Below are positions 6,138 through 12,327 of a DNA stretch of 12,327 nt, piece by piece. How positions within the stretch are numbered: position 1 is the stretch's first letter; every line of letters begins with the position of its first letter. Both the position numbers and the translations under genes were made by a program. Source of the stretch: an uncultured Lachnospiraceae bacterium. Its GTDB lineage: Bacteria; Bacillota; Clostridia; Lachnospirales; Lachnospiraceae. Where the stretch lies: the NCBI GenBank assembly GCA_947382415.1, contig CANCYO010000077.1, positions 1-12,327 of the forward strand, read 5' to 3'. The notes beneath the pieces are model-generated. The model did not search any database. It was given only the letters and a program-made list of their open reading frames with translations, and had not been told where the DNA came from.

Positions 6138-8378
6138 TTATTTCGCGCTCACCTTAGGCGGGAATTTCTTTCTCAGCACATACCAGAGGGCTCCGGTAAT
6201 GCACACGGAGGAATATGCGCCGCAGACGATACCAACCATCAGAGGCAATGCAAAATCCCGGATGCTGGTCACGCCCAGCACATACAGGCAAGCCACCATG
6301 ACAAAGGTGGTCAGGGATGTGAAGATACTTCTGGACAGGGTCTGGGTAATGCTTGCGTTCACCACATCCTTCAGATCGTCCTTTCTGTTCATCACTGCCA
6401 TATTCTCACGCACACGGTCAAAGATAACGATGGTGGCGTTCACTGAGTAACCGACAATAGTCAGCATACATGCGATGAAGGTGTTGCCCACGGAGACCTT
6501 CGCCACCGCATAGAACGCCAGCACTACCAACACATCGTGCAGCAGAGCCACGATACTGCTGATACCGAAACGCAGATCCTTGAAGCGGATCCTGATATAG
6601 ATCAACATGCAGATAATAGCCACTGCCACCGCCAGGATAGTGTCTGTCTTCATCTCATTGCTGATAGTAGAGCTGATGGTCTCGGAATTGATCACATCCT
6701 CCGTCACGCCGAAGGTGGTCATCAGCATCTCGTCTATGGCTTCTCTCTGATCTACCGTCAAGGTGTTGGTCTTGAAGATGATCTCATTGGTCTCCTCCAC
6801 ATTCTGAACCTGCACCGCGCTTCCGGTCAGTTCCTCCATCAGAGGCACCACTTTATCGTTCGCTTCCTCCAGCGTCATATACTCATTGAACATAACGGTG
6901 GTGGCGGTACCGCCCTTAAACTCCAGACTGTAATTGAGCATGTCGCCGGTTCCTGCCTTGTTGACTCCCATCACCACAAAGCCCGCGGCGATCACCGCGA
7001 TGGACACACCGAAGAAAATGCCCTTCTTGGAAAGGAAGTCGATAGGCTTGCGCTCCTTCGCCACACCGTACCACTTTGCGTCCTTTACTCCCAATGCATA
7101 AAATGCCTGCATGATGAATCTGGTCACCACCAGCGCTGTGAACATGGACAGCACGATACCAAGAGCCAGCGTCTGCGCAAATCCCCTGATGGTGCCGGGC
7201 GCCAGGAAGAACAGCACCGCCGCCGCGATCAGCGTTGTGATATTGCCGTCCACGATGGCGGACAGCGCTTTGTCAAATCCAATCTTCATGGCGCTCTGCA
7301 CACTCTTTCCGTCAGCCAGTTCCTCACGGATACGCGCAAAGATGATCACATTCGCATCCACTGCCATACCGATGGAGAGGATGATACCAGCCACACCGGA
7401 GAGGGTCAGAGTCATGTCAAAGCCGTTTAACAGTAATACGATCAAAGCCACATATAAGCCCAGACCCAGTGCGGATGCCACACCGGCCACAAAATATACG
7501 GCGATCATAAAGACGATCACGATGGCAAGTCCGATGGCGCCCGCCTTCAGGCTGGTGTCGATGGCTTCCACACCAAGCTGTGCACCCACCACTTTAGAAT
7601 GCAGCTCTTCCAGCTCCAGCTTCAGACCGCCGATACGGATGGTGGATGCCAGCTTTTCTGCGGCCTCCGCGCTCTCCATGGGGGTGATCTGCGCATTTCC
7701 GTCGGTGAACACACCGTTCACACCGGGCACACTGACAAACTCTCCGTCGTAATAAATAGCCAGCGTCTCGCCTTTCTGATAGGCGTTTCTGGTAGCGTTG
7801 GCGAATTTCTCCGTTCCCTCCGGCGTCATGGTCAGATCCACGGCAAAAGTGGAATTCTGCATCTGGTCCCGGGTAGTCACCGCCCGGGCGTCCTTCACAT
7901 CCGTTCCCACCAGCACGACGGAACCGTCCGCCAGAAGCTCCTCAATGGTCTTGTTGAGCACATAACCGCCCGTGACACTCTGGGAATAATTCTGATTGCC
8001 CTCTGCGTCGGACTGTGCGATAAAATACAGGGAACCGGGACGCCCCAGCTCCTGCAGGATGGCATTAGCGTCGCTCACGCCGGGAATCTCGATATTGATC
8101 CGGTCGCTTCCCTCCTGATAGACGATGGCCTCAGTGCTGTAGGTCTCTACACGCTGCTGCAGTTTATTGATGGTATCGCTCATATCCGTAACGCTGGGGG
8201 CTTCCTCTCCCACCGCCTGATAAGTGATGCTGACACCACCGGCCAGATCAAGTCCCAGCTTGATGTCCGATGCGCTGCCTGTGCCGTCTGCGTCTATCCC
8301 CCGGAAATCCACATAAGTGACTCCTGCGAGAAGCAGAATCGCACACAGCAGAATTACGATTGCTTTGCTCTTCTTCAT
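6138..8378 (-). CDS. secDF: Protein translocase subunit SecDF (fused SecD and SecF)
   Basis: SecDF uses the proton gradient to help pull exported proteins across the membrane after SecYEG/SecA. The 746-residue product contains a SecD half (1-440) and a SecF half (about 445-746). The first membrane segment is about 5-24; LGLDLAGG is at 41-48 in the SecD P1 start. SecD helices 2-6 span about 275-430, with the proton-path aspartate in GMAVDANVIIFARIREE (D341). SecF has NYSLEFKGGT (482-491), helices from about 579 onward, VGYSVNATIVIFDRVREN (642-659) and the conserved arginine R683. At position 648 there is Ala where E. coli SecF and Thermus SecDF have the important Asp. The ATG has GAGG upstream. 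The gene follows scfB after an 85-base gap holding a tandem 17-bp repeat. Confidence 0.95.
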   Translation of the reverse strand: MKKSKAIVILLCAILLLAGVTYVDFRGIDADGTGSASDIKLGLDLAGGVSITYQAVGEEAPSVTDMSDTINKLQQRVETYSTEAIVYQEGSDRINIEIPGVSDANAILQELGRPGSLYFIAQSDAEGNQNYSQSVTGGYVLNKTIEELLADGSVVLVGTDVKDARAVTTRDQMQNSTFAVDLTMTPEGTEKFANATRNAYQKGETLAIYYDGEFVSVPGVNGVFTDGNAQITPMESAEAAEKLASTIRIGGLKLELEELHSKVVGAQLGVEAIDTSLKAGAIGLAIVIVFMIAVYFVAGVASALGLGLYVALIVLLLNGFDMTLTLSGVAGIILSIGMAVDANVIIFARIREELADGKSVQSAMKIGFDKALSAIVDGNITTLIAAAVLFFLAPGTIRGFAQTLALGIVLSMFTALVVTRFIMQAFYALGVKDAKWYGVAKERKPIDFLSKKGIFFGVSIAVIAAGFVVMGVNKAGTGDMLNYSLEFKGGTATTVMFNEYMTLEEANDKVVPLMEELTGSAVQVQNVEETNEIIFKTNTLTVDQREAIDEMLMTTFGVTEDVINSETISSTISNEMKTDTILAVAVAIICMLIYIRIRFKDLRFGISSIVALLHDVLVVLAFYAVAKVSVGNTFIACMLTIVGYSVNATIVIFDRVRENMAVMNRKDDLKDVVNASITQTLSRSIFTSLTTFVMVACLYVLGVTSIRDFALPLMVGIVCGAYSSVCITGALWYVLRKKFPPKVSAK

Positions 8379-8401
8379 TTTCTCTTGTCCTCTCTTTTTC
8401 T

Positions 8402-8435
8402 ATATTCTTTCTGTAAATATATTCTTTTTGTAAAT
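8402..8435. repeat. Tandem 17-bp direct repeat between scfB and secDF
   Basis: Two head-to-tail 17-base units, 8402-8418 and 8419-8435, differ at one position (ATATTCTTTCTGTAAAT and ATATTCTTTTTGTAAAT). They are AT-rich, in a spacer that otherwise holds only the secDF ribosome site. The repeat makes no clear promoter on the minus strand. Confidence 0.85.
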
Positions 8436-8463
8436 GCTGTCCGCATGAAGTCCCGTCCCATGC

Positions 8464-9861
8464 TTACCCGGCATCCTCCTCTTCCATCTCCGCAACTTTC
8501 AGCATGATGGCGCATTCGATCCGCTTCTTCTGAAGTTCGCAGCCCACATCGTAGGCGTCGTTGATATTGCCGTGGAAATTGTAGGAATTGGCCGCACAGC
8601 CTCCGCTGCAGTAAAACTTTGCAAAACACCGTTTACACTTGTCCTTCGCATAGACATTGCAGCACTTGAACTCGTCCCGGATATCCTCCCGCACGATCCC
8701 CTCGTCCACATTGCCCATGAGGAACTTCTCATTCCCCACAAACTGATGACAGGGATAGAGATCTCCCCAGGGCGTCACCGCCAGGTATTCCGTGCCGGAA
8801 CCGCAGCCGGACAAACGCTTTGCCACGCAGGGCCCACCCTGCAAGTCTATCATAAAATGAAAGAAATGAAAAGCCCGTCCTTCTTTTTTACGCTTTATCA
8901 TCTCCGCCGCCAGTCTGTCATATTCCGAGAGGAGTTTTGGAATATCCGCCTCCGTGATGGCATAATCGTCTTCAGGCTGCGCCACCACGGGCTCCACGGA
9001 AATCTGTTTGAAACCCAGATCCGCAAGATGCAGCACATCCTCCGCAAAATCCGGATTGTGATGGGTAAAAGTGCCCCTCACATAATAATTCATCTGATCC
9101 CTGCTCTCGGCAACCTTCTGGAACTTCGGGACAATCTGGTCATAACTGCCCTGCCCGCCCCGGAAGGGACGCATTCTGTCGTGAACCTCTCTGCGTCCGT
9201 CTATGCTCAGAACCACATTTGCCATCTCTCTGTTGACAAAATCCAGAATCTCGTCGTTTAAAAGCACACCGTTAGTAGTCAGCGTAAAACGAAACTTTTT
9301 ATTGTTGGGCTCTTCAAGGCTGCGCCCGTACTCCACCAAGCGCTTTACCACATCCCAGTTCATCAAAGGCTCCCCGCCAAAAAAGTCCACCTCAAGATTC
9401 ACGCGGTTGCCGGAGTTTGCCACCAGAAAATCCAACGCCTTTTTTCCCACATCAAAGCTCATCAGCGCCCGTCTTCCGTGGTACTCGCCCTCCTCCGCAA
9501 AACAATATTTGCAAGCCAGATTGCAGTCGTGGGCAATGTGCAGGCACAGAGCTTTCACCACCGTCTGCCTCTTCTTGAAATCAAACACATAATTCTCATA
9601 AATATCAGGGGCAAAAAGCTGACCTTCCCGCTCAAGCTGCAGCACTTCTCTCACCGCCTCGCCGATCTCCTCCTGAGGATAGGGGAGATTGGCCAGATTG
9701 ATCACCGCGGCGCAGATCGTGTCTACGTCCTTGATGCCCTCGTTCACCAACGGCTCCACCAGCGGGATCATGTCGTACACGATATCGTCCACCACATGCA
9801 CAGAACCGCTGTTGACATCCATGACAATATTGTAACCGTTGCTCTTATATTGATGTATCAT
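8464..9861 (-). CDS. scfB: SCIFF peptide maturase, radical SAM/SPASM thioether-forming enzyme
   Basis: This enzyme uses S-adenosylmethionine and iron-sulfur clusters to install thioether links in the SCIFF precursor encoded just upstream. The 465-residue product has an N-terminal precursor-binding (PqqD/RRE-like) region at about 1-90. The radical SAM motif CNLACKYC is at 113-120 (C113, C117, C120), and FGGEP at 161-165 helps bind SAM. The C-terminal SPASM cysteines include C345, C353, C371, C400/C401, C409, C412, C418, C422 and C441, enough for two auxiliary 4Fe-4S clusters. The ATG at 9861 is preceded by AAAGGA. It follows scfA by 114 bases containing a hairpin and precedes secDF on the same strand. 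The combination of family features and an adjacent six-Cys peptide makes the assignment strong. Confidence 0.95.
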   Translation of the reverse strand: MIHQYKSNGYNIVMDVNSGSVHVVDDIVYDMIPLVEPLVNEGIKDVDTICAAVINLANLPYPQEEIGEAVREVLQLEREGQLFAPDIYENYVFDFKKRQTVVKALCLHIAHDCNLACKYCFAEEGEYHGRRALMSFDVGKKALDFLVANSGNRVNLEVDFFGGEPLMNWDVVKRLVEYGRSLEEPNNKKFRFTLTTNGVLLNDEILDFVNREMANVVLSIDGRREVHDRMRPFRGGQGSYDQIVPKFQKVAESRDQMNYYVRGTFTHHNPDFAEDVLHLADLGFKQISVEPVVAQPEDDYAITEADIPKLLSEYDRLAAEMIKRKKEGRAFHFFHFMIDLQGGPCVAKRLSGCGSGTEYLAVTPWGDLYPCHQFVGNEKFLMGNVDEGIVREDIRDEFKCCNVYAKDKCKRCFAKFYCSGGCAANSYNFHGNINDAYDVGCELQKKRIECAIMLKVAEMEEEDAG

Positions 9862-9922
9862 GGTATTCCTTTCATCTCACATCATTCATCCGTAAATCAA
9901 AACGGACTTCTGACACAACGAA

Positions 9923-9944
9923 AGCAGCGAATAAAATCGCTGCT
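9923..9944 (-). terminator. Hairpin between scfA and scfB, possible attenuator
   Basis: AGCAGCGA (9923-9930) and TCGCTGCT (9937-9944) form an 8-bp stem with a 6-base loop. On the minus strand it is followed by TTCGTTG, a weak U-tract. Outer segments 9903-9907 (CGGAC) and 9970-9974 (GTCCG) can also pair around it. A leaky terminator here would give more scfA than scfB message, as expected for a peptide substrate and its enzyme. Confidence 0.6.
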
Positions 9945-9975
9945 CACCGCTAGTCTCGATTTAATTGATGTCCGA

Positions 9976-10119
9976 TTATTTAATCTTCTCGCAGCTCTGA
10001 TTGCCTACCGTACAGGAAGTCTTACATGCCGACTGACAGGAAGTCTGGCACTCGCCGCAGCCGCCCTTCTTCATGGATTCCTTTAAATCTCTGGTAGTTA
10101 AAGTCTTGATATGCTTCAT
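9976..10119 (-). CDS. scfA: SCIFF ranthipeptide precursor (six Cys in forty-five residues)
   Basis: This 47-residue peptide is too short for many gene callers. It starts MKHIKTLTTRDLKES, a leader typical of the SCIFF family, and carries six cysteines at 21, 24, 28, 32, 36 and 43 in a core beginning GGCGECQTSCQSACKTSC. The SCIFF maturase links Cys side chains to neighbouring residues as thioethers; from memory, the clostridial homologue CteA was shown to have a Cys32-Thr37 link, and both residues occur here at those numbers. An ideal AAGGAGG lies 9 bases before the ATG, and a consensus promoter precedes it, suggesting strong expression. The maturase follows on the same strand. No dedicated exporter or protease gene is in the window. 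The biological role of SCIFF is not settled. Confidence 0.97.
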   Translation of the reverse strand: MKHIKTLTTRDLKESMKKGGCGECQTSCQSACKTSCTVGNQSCEKIK

Positions 10120-10168
10120 ATTAGAAAGCCTCCTTATCAACAGTAGATATCATGCCAAATTTTTTAAT

Positions 10169-10197
10169 ATTATAGCACAGTATGCAAACGCTGTCAA
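10169..10197 (-). promoter_or_regulatory. Consensus sigma-A promoter of scfA
   Basis: On the minus strand a perfect TTGACA (10192-10197) and a perfect TATAAT (10169-10174) are separated by exactly 17 bases. The -35 overlaps the stop codon of the TIGR04086-type gene (10194-10196). The transcript would begin near 10162, about 43 bases before the scfA ATG, and would also read into scfB and secDF past the hairpin at 9923-9944. Confidence 0.9.
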
Positions 10198-10595
10198 CTG
10201 ATCATTCCGCCCAGCATACCGCCCCCGGCGCACAGCGCCAGCGTGGTAAAAAAGGAATTCCCCAATGTGTCAGGACTTTTCTTCACCGCAAGCGAGACCA
10301 CCGCCAATACCACAAAATAAGCTATTCCCATCAAAAGCCCCCACATAAATTTCCTGTTCTGCAGCTTTTTGCCGGTCACAAACCCCGCAAAAAAAGTTGA
10401 CACCACATAGATCGCTATGATGGCGATCGCCACAGGGCGCTCCGTAAGCTCAAACTTAAACAAAAAGAACGCTAACAGCAAAAGCAGCCCCGTTGTCAAT
10501 ATGTAGGAAAATAAGAGGCTTTTCATTAAGAAGAACACAGGGATACCTCCCTCGTCTGCCGCTCCTCTGCCTCTCAAACCTGTTTCATTCTGCAT
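10194..10595 (-). CDS. TIGR04086/DUF3792-type small membrane protein
   Basis: The 133-residue product is very hydrophobic with four predicted membrane segments at about 25-47, 54-74, 83-104 and 113-132, small loops and a polar N-terminus. Its sequence style (GKKLQNRKFMWGLLMGIAYF, then a Gly-rich LCAGGGMLGGMIS end) matches my recollection of the TIGR04086 family, which is often encoded next to the SCIFF locus in Clostridia. No catalytic motif is visible and the function is unknown. I chose the ATG at 10595, with GGGAG about 8 bases upstream; an internal Met at residue 24 lacks a well-spaced ribosome site. Its stop lies inside the scfA promoter. A role with SCIFF or in the membrane is only suggested by position. 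Confidence 0.8.
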   Translation of the reverse strand: MQNETGLRGRGAADEGGIPVFFLMKSLLFSYILTTGLLLLLAFFLFKFELTERPVAIAIIAIYVVSTFFAGFVTGKKLQNRKFMWGLLMGIAYFVVLAVVSLAVKKSPDTLGNSFFTTLALCAGGGMLGGMIS

Positions 10596-10616
10596 CTTCC
10601 GCTCTCCCTTCCCCTA

Positions 10617-10636
10617 TGATCCGAATTTGATCCGAA
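10617..10636. repeat. Direct repeat TGATCCGAA, 11-bp period
   Basis: TGATCCGAA occurs at 10617-10625 and 10628-10636, with starts 11 bp apart, about one helical turn. It lies in the leader of the TIGR04086-type gene, 22-41 bases before its ATG. A pair of protein half-sites is possible; chance duplication is equally so. Confidence 0.5.
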
Positions 10637-10670
10637 CACTATGGTTTACCCGCTTCTTTATGTTAAATTT

Positions 10671-10699
10671 ATATTCACAAGCTCTCAAAAACTTGACAA
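10671..10699 (-). promoter_or_regulatory. Possible promoter of the TIGR04086-type gene
   Basis: On the minus strand TTGTCA (10694-10699) and GAATAT (10671-10676) are 17 bases apart. The -35 occupies almost the same bases as the rightward promoter's TTGACA, because TTGACAA and its complement TTGTCAA both fit. The message leader would be about 70 bases. Confidence 0.45.
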
Positions 10700-10721
10700 C
10701 TGCATCCGTATATTGTATATT
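10693..10721 (+). promoter_or_regulatory. Promoter of the CNNM/CBS-domain gene
   Basis: A perfect TTGACA (10693-10698) is followed after 17 bases by TATATT (10716-10721). The start would be near 10728, about 45 bases ahead of the TTG start codon at 10773. Confidence 0.7.
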
Positions 10722-10772
10722 TGCTTGTAACAATCAATATCTAACAAATAAATCAAAAAGGAGTGAACATTT

Positions 10773-12110
10773 TTGGACCCAAGCGTCATACCACAAACTG
10801 CTTCAACGGCTCAGGCCGACACTATTGTACAATTCGCAGCTCTGATAGTTCTGATCTTTCTGTCCAGCTTTTTCTCTTCGGCTGAGACTGCTCTCACCAC
10901 GGTAAACCGTGTGCGGATGCGCTCTCTGGCAGAGGAAGGCAACAAACGGGCAATCATGGTCAACAAGATTCTGGACCAGTACAGCAAAATGCTAAGCGCC
11001 ATTCTCATCGGCAACAACATCGTGAATCTGTCCGCATCCGCTCTGGCTACCACACTGGCTATGAGGATCAATCTGGCAGTGGGAATCGCCACCGGCATTC
11101 TGACGGTCACTATTTTGATCTTCGGCGAGATCGTGCCCAAGACCGGAGCAATGTTTTCCAACGAGAAACTTGCGCTGCTCTATTCCGGCATTATCTACGG
11201 TCTGATGCAGCTGCTCACGCCTGTGATCTTCATCGTGGACAAAATGTCTCAGTTTATTTTAAAACTCTTACATATTGACCCCGACAAAAAGGTCAATACC
11301 ATGACGGAGAGCGAACTGAAAACCTATGTGGACGTGAGTCACGAGGACGGCATCATCGAGACGGAAGAACGTGAAATGATCTATAATGTATTTGCCTTTT
11401 CCGATGCGGTGGCCAAGGACATCATGATCCCCCGCATCAAGATGGTGGCCGTGAGCGTGGATGATTCCTATGACAAGGTTTTGAGCGTTTTCAGAGAATC
11501 CATGTACACCCGCCTTCCGGTCTACCGGGAAGACAAGGACAATATCATCGGCCTGATCAATATAAAAGATTTTATTTTGTCTGAGAGAGCGGAAAACTTT
11601 CAAGTACAGAATATTCTGCGGGAGGCTCATTACACCCATGAGTTCAAGAAAGTCGCCGATCTGCTGCTGGAGATCCGCGAAAAGACCACCTACATGACCT
11701 TCGTTCTGAACGAATACGGAGCCACAGTGGGTATGCTGACTCTGGAGGATCTGCTGGAGGAGATCGTCGGGGAGATCCGCGACGAATACGATGAGGACGA
11801 AGAACAGTTGATTCAGGAAGTGGATGAGCACACCTATCTGGTGGAGGCCAGCATGAAGCTGGATGATATCAACGATGCGCTGGGCACCTCCTTCGACAGT
11901 GAAGATTATGACTCCATCGGCGGCATTATGATCGAGTATCTGAATCATCTGCCCGATGACAATGAGGAAGTACGGCTCTCCGACGGCATGACCCTGAAAG
12001 TACAGGGCATAGATCAGAACCGTATCGCCAAGGTGCTCCTGACTCTGCCCCCCGAGGCCGGCGAGGAAAAAGACGGGGAAGAGGACGAGCCGCTGGAAGC
12101 GGAAGCCTGA
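10773..12110 (+). CDS. CNNM-domain (DUF21), CBS-pair and CorC/HlyC transporter-like membrane protein
   Basis: This 445-residue protein belongs to the family annotated as hemolysin-family or CorC-like; members transport or regulate Mg2+ and related cations, and the hemolysin name is historical. The DUF21/CNNM domain spans about 18-165 with membrane segments near 18-36, 74-92, 100-118 and 132-155, and the family motifs GNNIVN (80-85) and GEIVPKT (118-124). A CBS pair covers about 213-335 (MIPRIKMVAV, then YMTFVLNEYGATVGMLTLEDLLEEIVGEI). A CorC/HlyC domain covers about 350-427, and the tail is acidic. The start is TTG at 10773, with AAAGGAG 9 bases upstream; no better start exists before the first membrane helix. 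It is alone on its strand, divergent from the TIGR04086-type gene and closed by a strong terminator. The ion is not determined from sequence. Confidence 0.92.
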   Translation: MDPSVIPQTASTAQADTIVQFAALIVLIFLSSFFSSAETALTTVNRVRMRSLAEEGNKRAIMVNKILDQYSKMLSAILIGNNIVNLSASALATTLAMRINLAVGIATGILTVTILIFGEIVPKTGAMFSNEKLALLYSGIIYGLMQLLTPVIFIVDKMSQFILKLLHIDPDKKVNTMTESELKTYVDVSHEDGIIETEEREMIYNVFAFSDAVAKDIMIPRIKMVAVSVDDSYDKVLSVFRESMYTRLPVYREDKDNIIGLINIKDFILSERAENFQVQNILREAHYTHEFKKVADLLLEIREKTTYMTFVLNEYGATVGMLTLEDLLEEIVGEIRDEYDEDEEQLIQEVDEHTYLVEASMKLDDINDALGTSFDSEDYDSIGGIMIEYLNHLPDDNEEVRLSDGMTLKVQGIDQNRIAKVLLTLPPEAGEEKDGEEDEPLEAEA

Positions 12111-12140
12111 CACAGCTTATTTTAAAATAAAAAAGCCAAT

Positions 12141-12168
12141 AAAACCGGGGGATCTCTCCTCCGGTTTT
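12141..12168 (+). terminator. Strong two-way intrinsic terminator
   Basis: AAAACCGG (12141-12148) pairs with CCGGTTTT (12161-12168), and the inner GGGA/TCCT adds four more pairs (one G-U), giving about 12 bp with a TCTC loop. On the plus strand CTTTATTTTA follows. On the minus strand ATTGGCTTTTTTATTTT follows, so it also ends the queA transcript, whose stop is only 3 bases from the stem. Confidence 0.9.
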
Positions 12169-12170
12169 CT

Positions 12171-12327
12171 TTATTTTACAAGCATCGCATCCCCAAAACT
12201 GAAAAAGCGGTACCTCTCTCTGATTGCCTCCTCATAGGCCCCAAGCACCTGTTCGCGTCCCGCGAGAGCCGACACCAGCATCACCAGTGTGGATTCCGGC
12301 AAGTGAAAATTTGTAATCAGGCAATCT
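12171..12327 (-). CDS. queA: QueA C-terminus, S-adenosylmethionine:tRNA ribosyltransferase-isomerase (partial)
   Basis: Only the last 51 residues are present; the start lies beyond the right edge. The frame reads DCLITNFHLPESTL, then VSALAGRE, and ends ERYRFFSFGDAMLVK before TAA at 12171-12173. TNFHLPxSTLxMLVSA and YRFFSFGDAML are the hallmark C-terminal blocks of QueA. This enzyme transfers the ribosyl part of SAM to preQ1 in tRNA and isomerises it to epoxyqueuosine, the penultimate step of queuosine formation. The gene converges on the CNNM/CBS-domain gene and shares its terminator. Nothing in the visible part suggests damage. Confidence 0.95.
   Translation of the reverse strand, partial: DCLITNFHLPESTLVMLVSALAGREQVLGAYEEAIRERYRFFSFGDAMLVK

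Noticed and set aside
6537..7430. 297-residue open frame on the plus strand inside secDF
   Set aside because: It is His/Gln/Asp-rich, has no ribosome site, and mirrors the codons of the clearly real SecDF on the other strand.
7599..8507. 302-residue open frame on the plus strand across secDF and its leader
   Set aside because: It covers conserved SecD motifs read in antisense and has no recognisable domain.
10773..12110. Haemolysin toxin
   Set aside because: Hemolysin is an inherited name for CNNM/CBS/CorC-HlyC proteins; the domains point to ion transport or its regulation.
11268..12113. 281-residue minus-strand frame opposite the CNNM/CBS-domain gene
   Set aside because: It is an antisense shadow of the CBS and CorC/HlyC domains; composition is rich in His, Gln and Val runs with no family match.
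1..12327. CRISPR array, insertion sequence, tRNA or rRNA
   Set aside because: No regularly spaced repeats, transposase motifs or cloverleaf folds were seen; the repeats found are single pairs.

Overview
The window looks like the chromosome of a gut-type Firmicute in class Clostridia, most likely family Lachnospiraceae (Clostridium cluster XIVa). This is judged from the protein style, AGGAGG-type ribosome sites, TTGACA/TATAAT promoters, moderate GC with AT-rich spacers, a fused SecDF, and the SCIFF peptide with its radical SAM maturase. The species cannot be named from sequence alone.

Layout, left to right. Positions 1-444 hold no convincing gene. They contain a strong hairpin (285-327) that suits termination of recJ, a second long imperfect hairpin (185-254), and a possible leftward promoter (87-115) pointing out of the window. 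Next, on the minus strand and read right to left, comes a tight three-gene run: a BlaI/MecI-type repressor (4268-4636), an M56 (BlaR1/MecR1-like) membrane metallopeptidase (2247-4253) and recJ (445-2250). Both joints are stop/start overlaps or near-overlaps. A promoter with two near-identical 14-bp palindromic operators precedes it. Back to back with it on the plus strand is a sigma factor (4859-5416) overlapped by a single-pass, anti-sigma-like membrane protein (5413-6057).

The next block reads leftward: a small four-helix membrane protein of the TIGR04086/DUF3792 type (10194-10595), the SCIFF ranthipeptide precursor scfA (9976-10119, 47 aa, six Cys), its radical SAM/SPASM maturase scfB (8464-9861), and the fused translocase gene secDF (6138-8378). 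A consensus sigma-A promoter lies directly before scfA, and a hairpin between scfA and scfB may set the precursor:enzyme ratio. Rightward at 10773-12110 is a CNNM/CBS/CorC-HlyC transporter-like protein. The last 157 bases hold the C-terminal end of queA on the minus strand, convergent with it and sharing a two-way terminator.

From memory of clostridial gene order, secDF is often followed directly by recJ (then apt and relA). Here the two divergent regulatory pairs (BlaI-M56 and sigma/anti-sigma-like) sit between them, and recJ is overlapped by the M56 gene. This suggests a regulatory island inserted into a housekeeping run and placed recJ under BlaI control; that is inference. No CRISPR array, transposase, tRNA or rRNA was seen.
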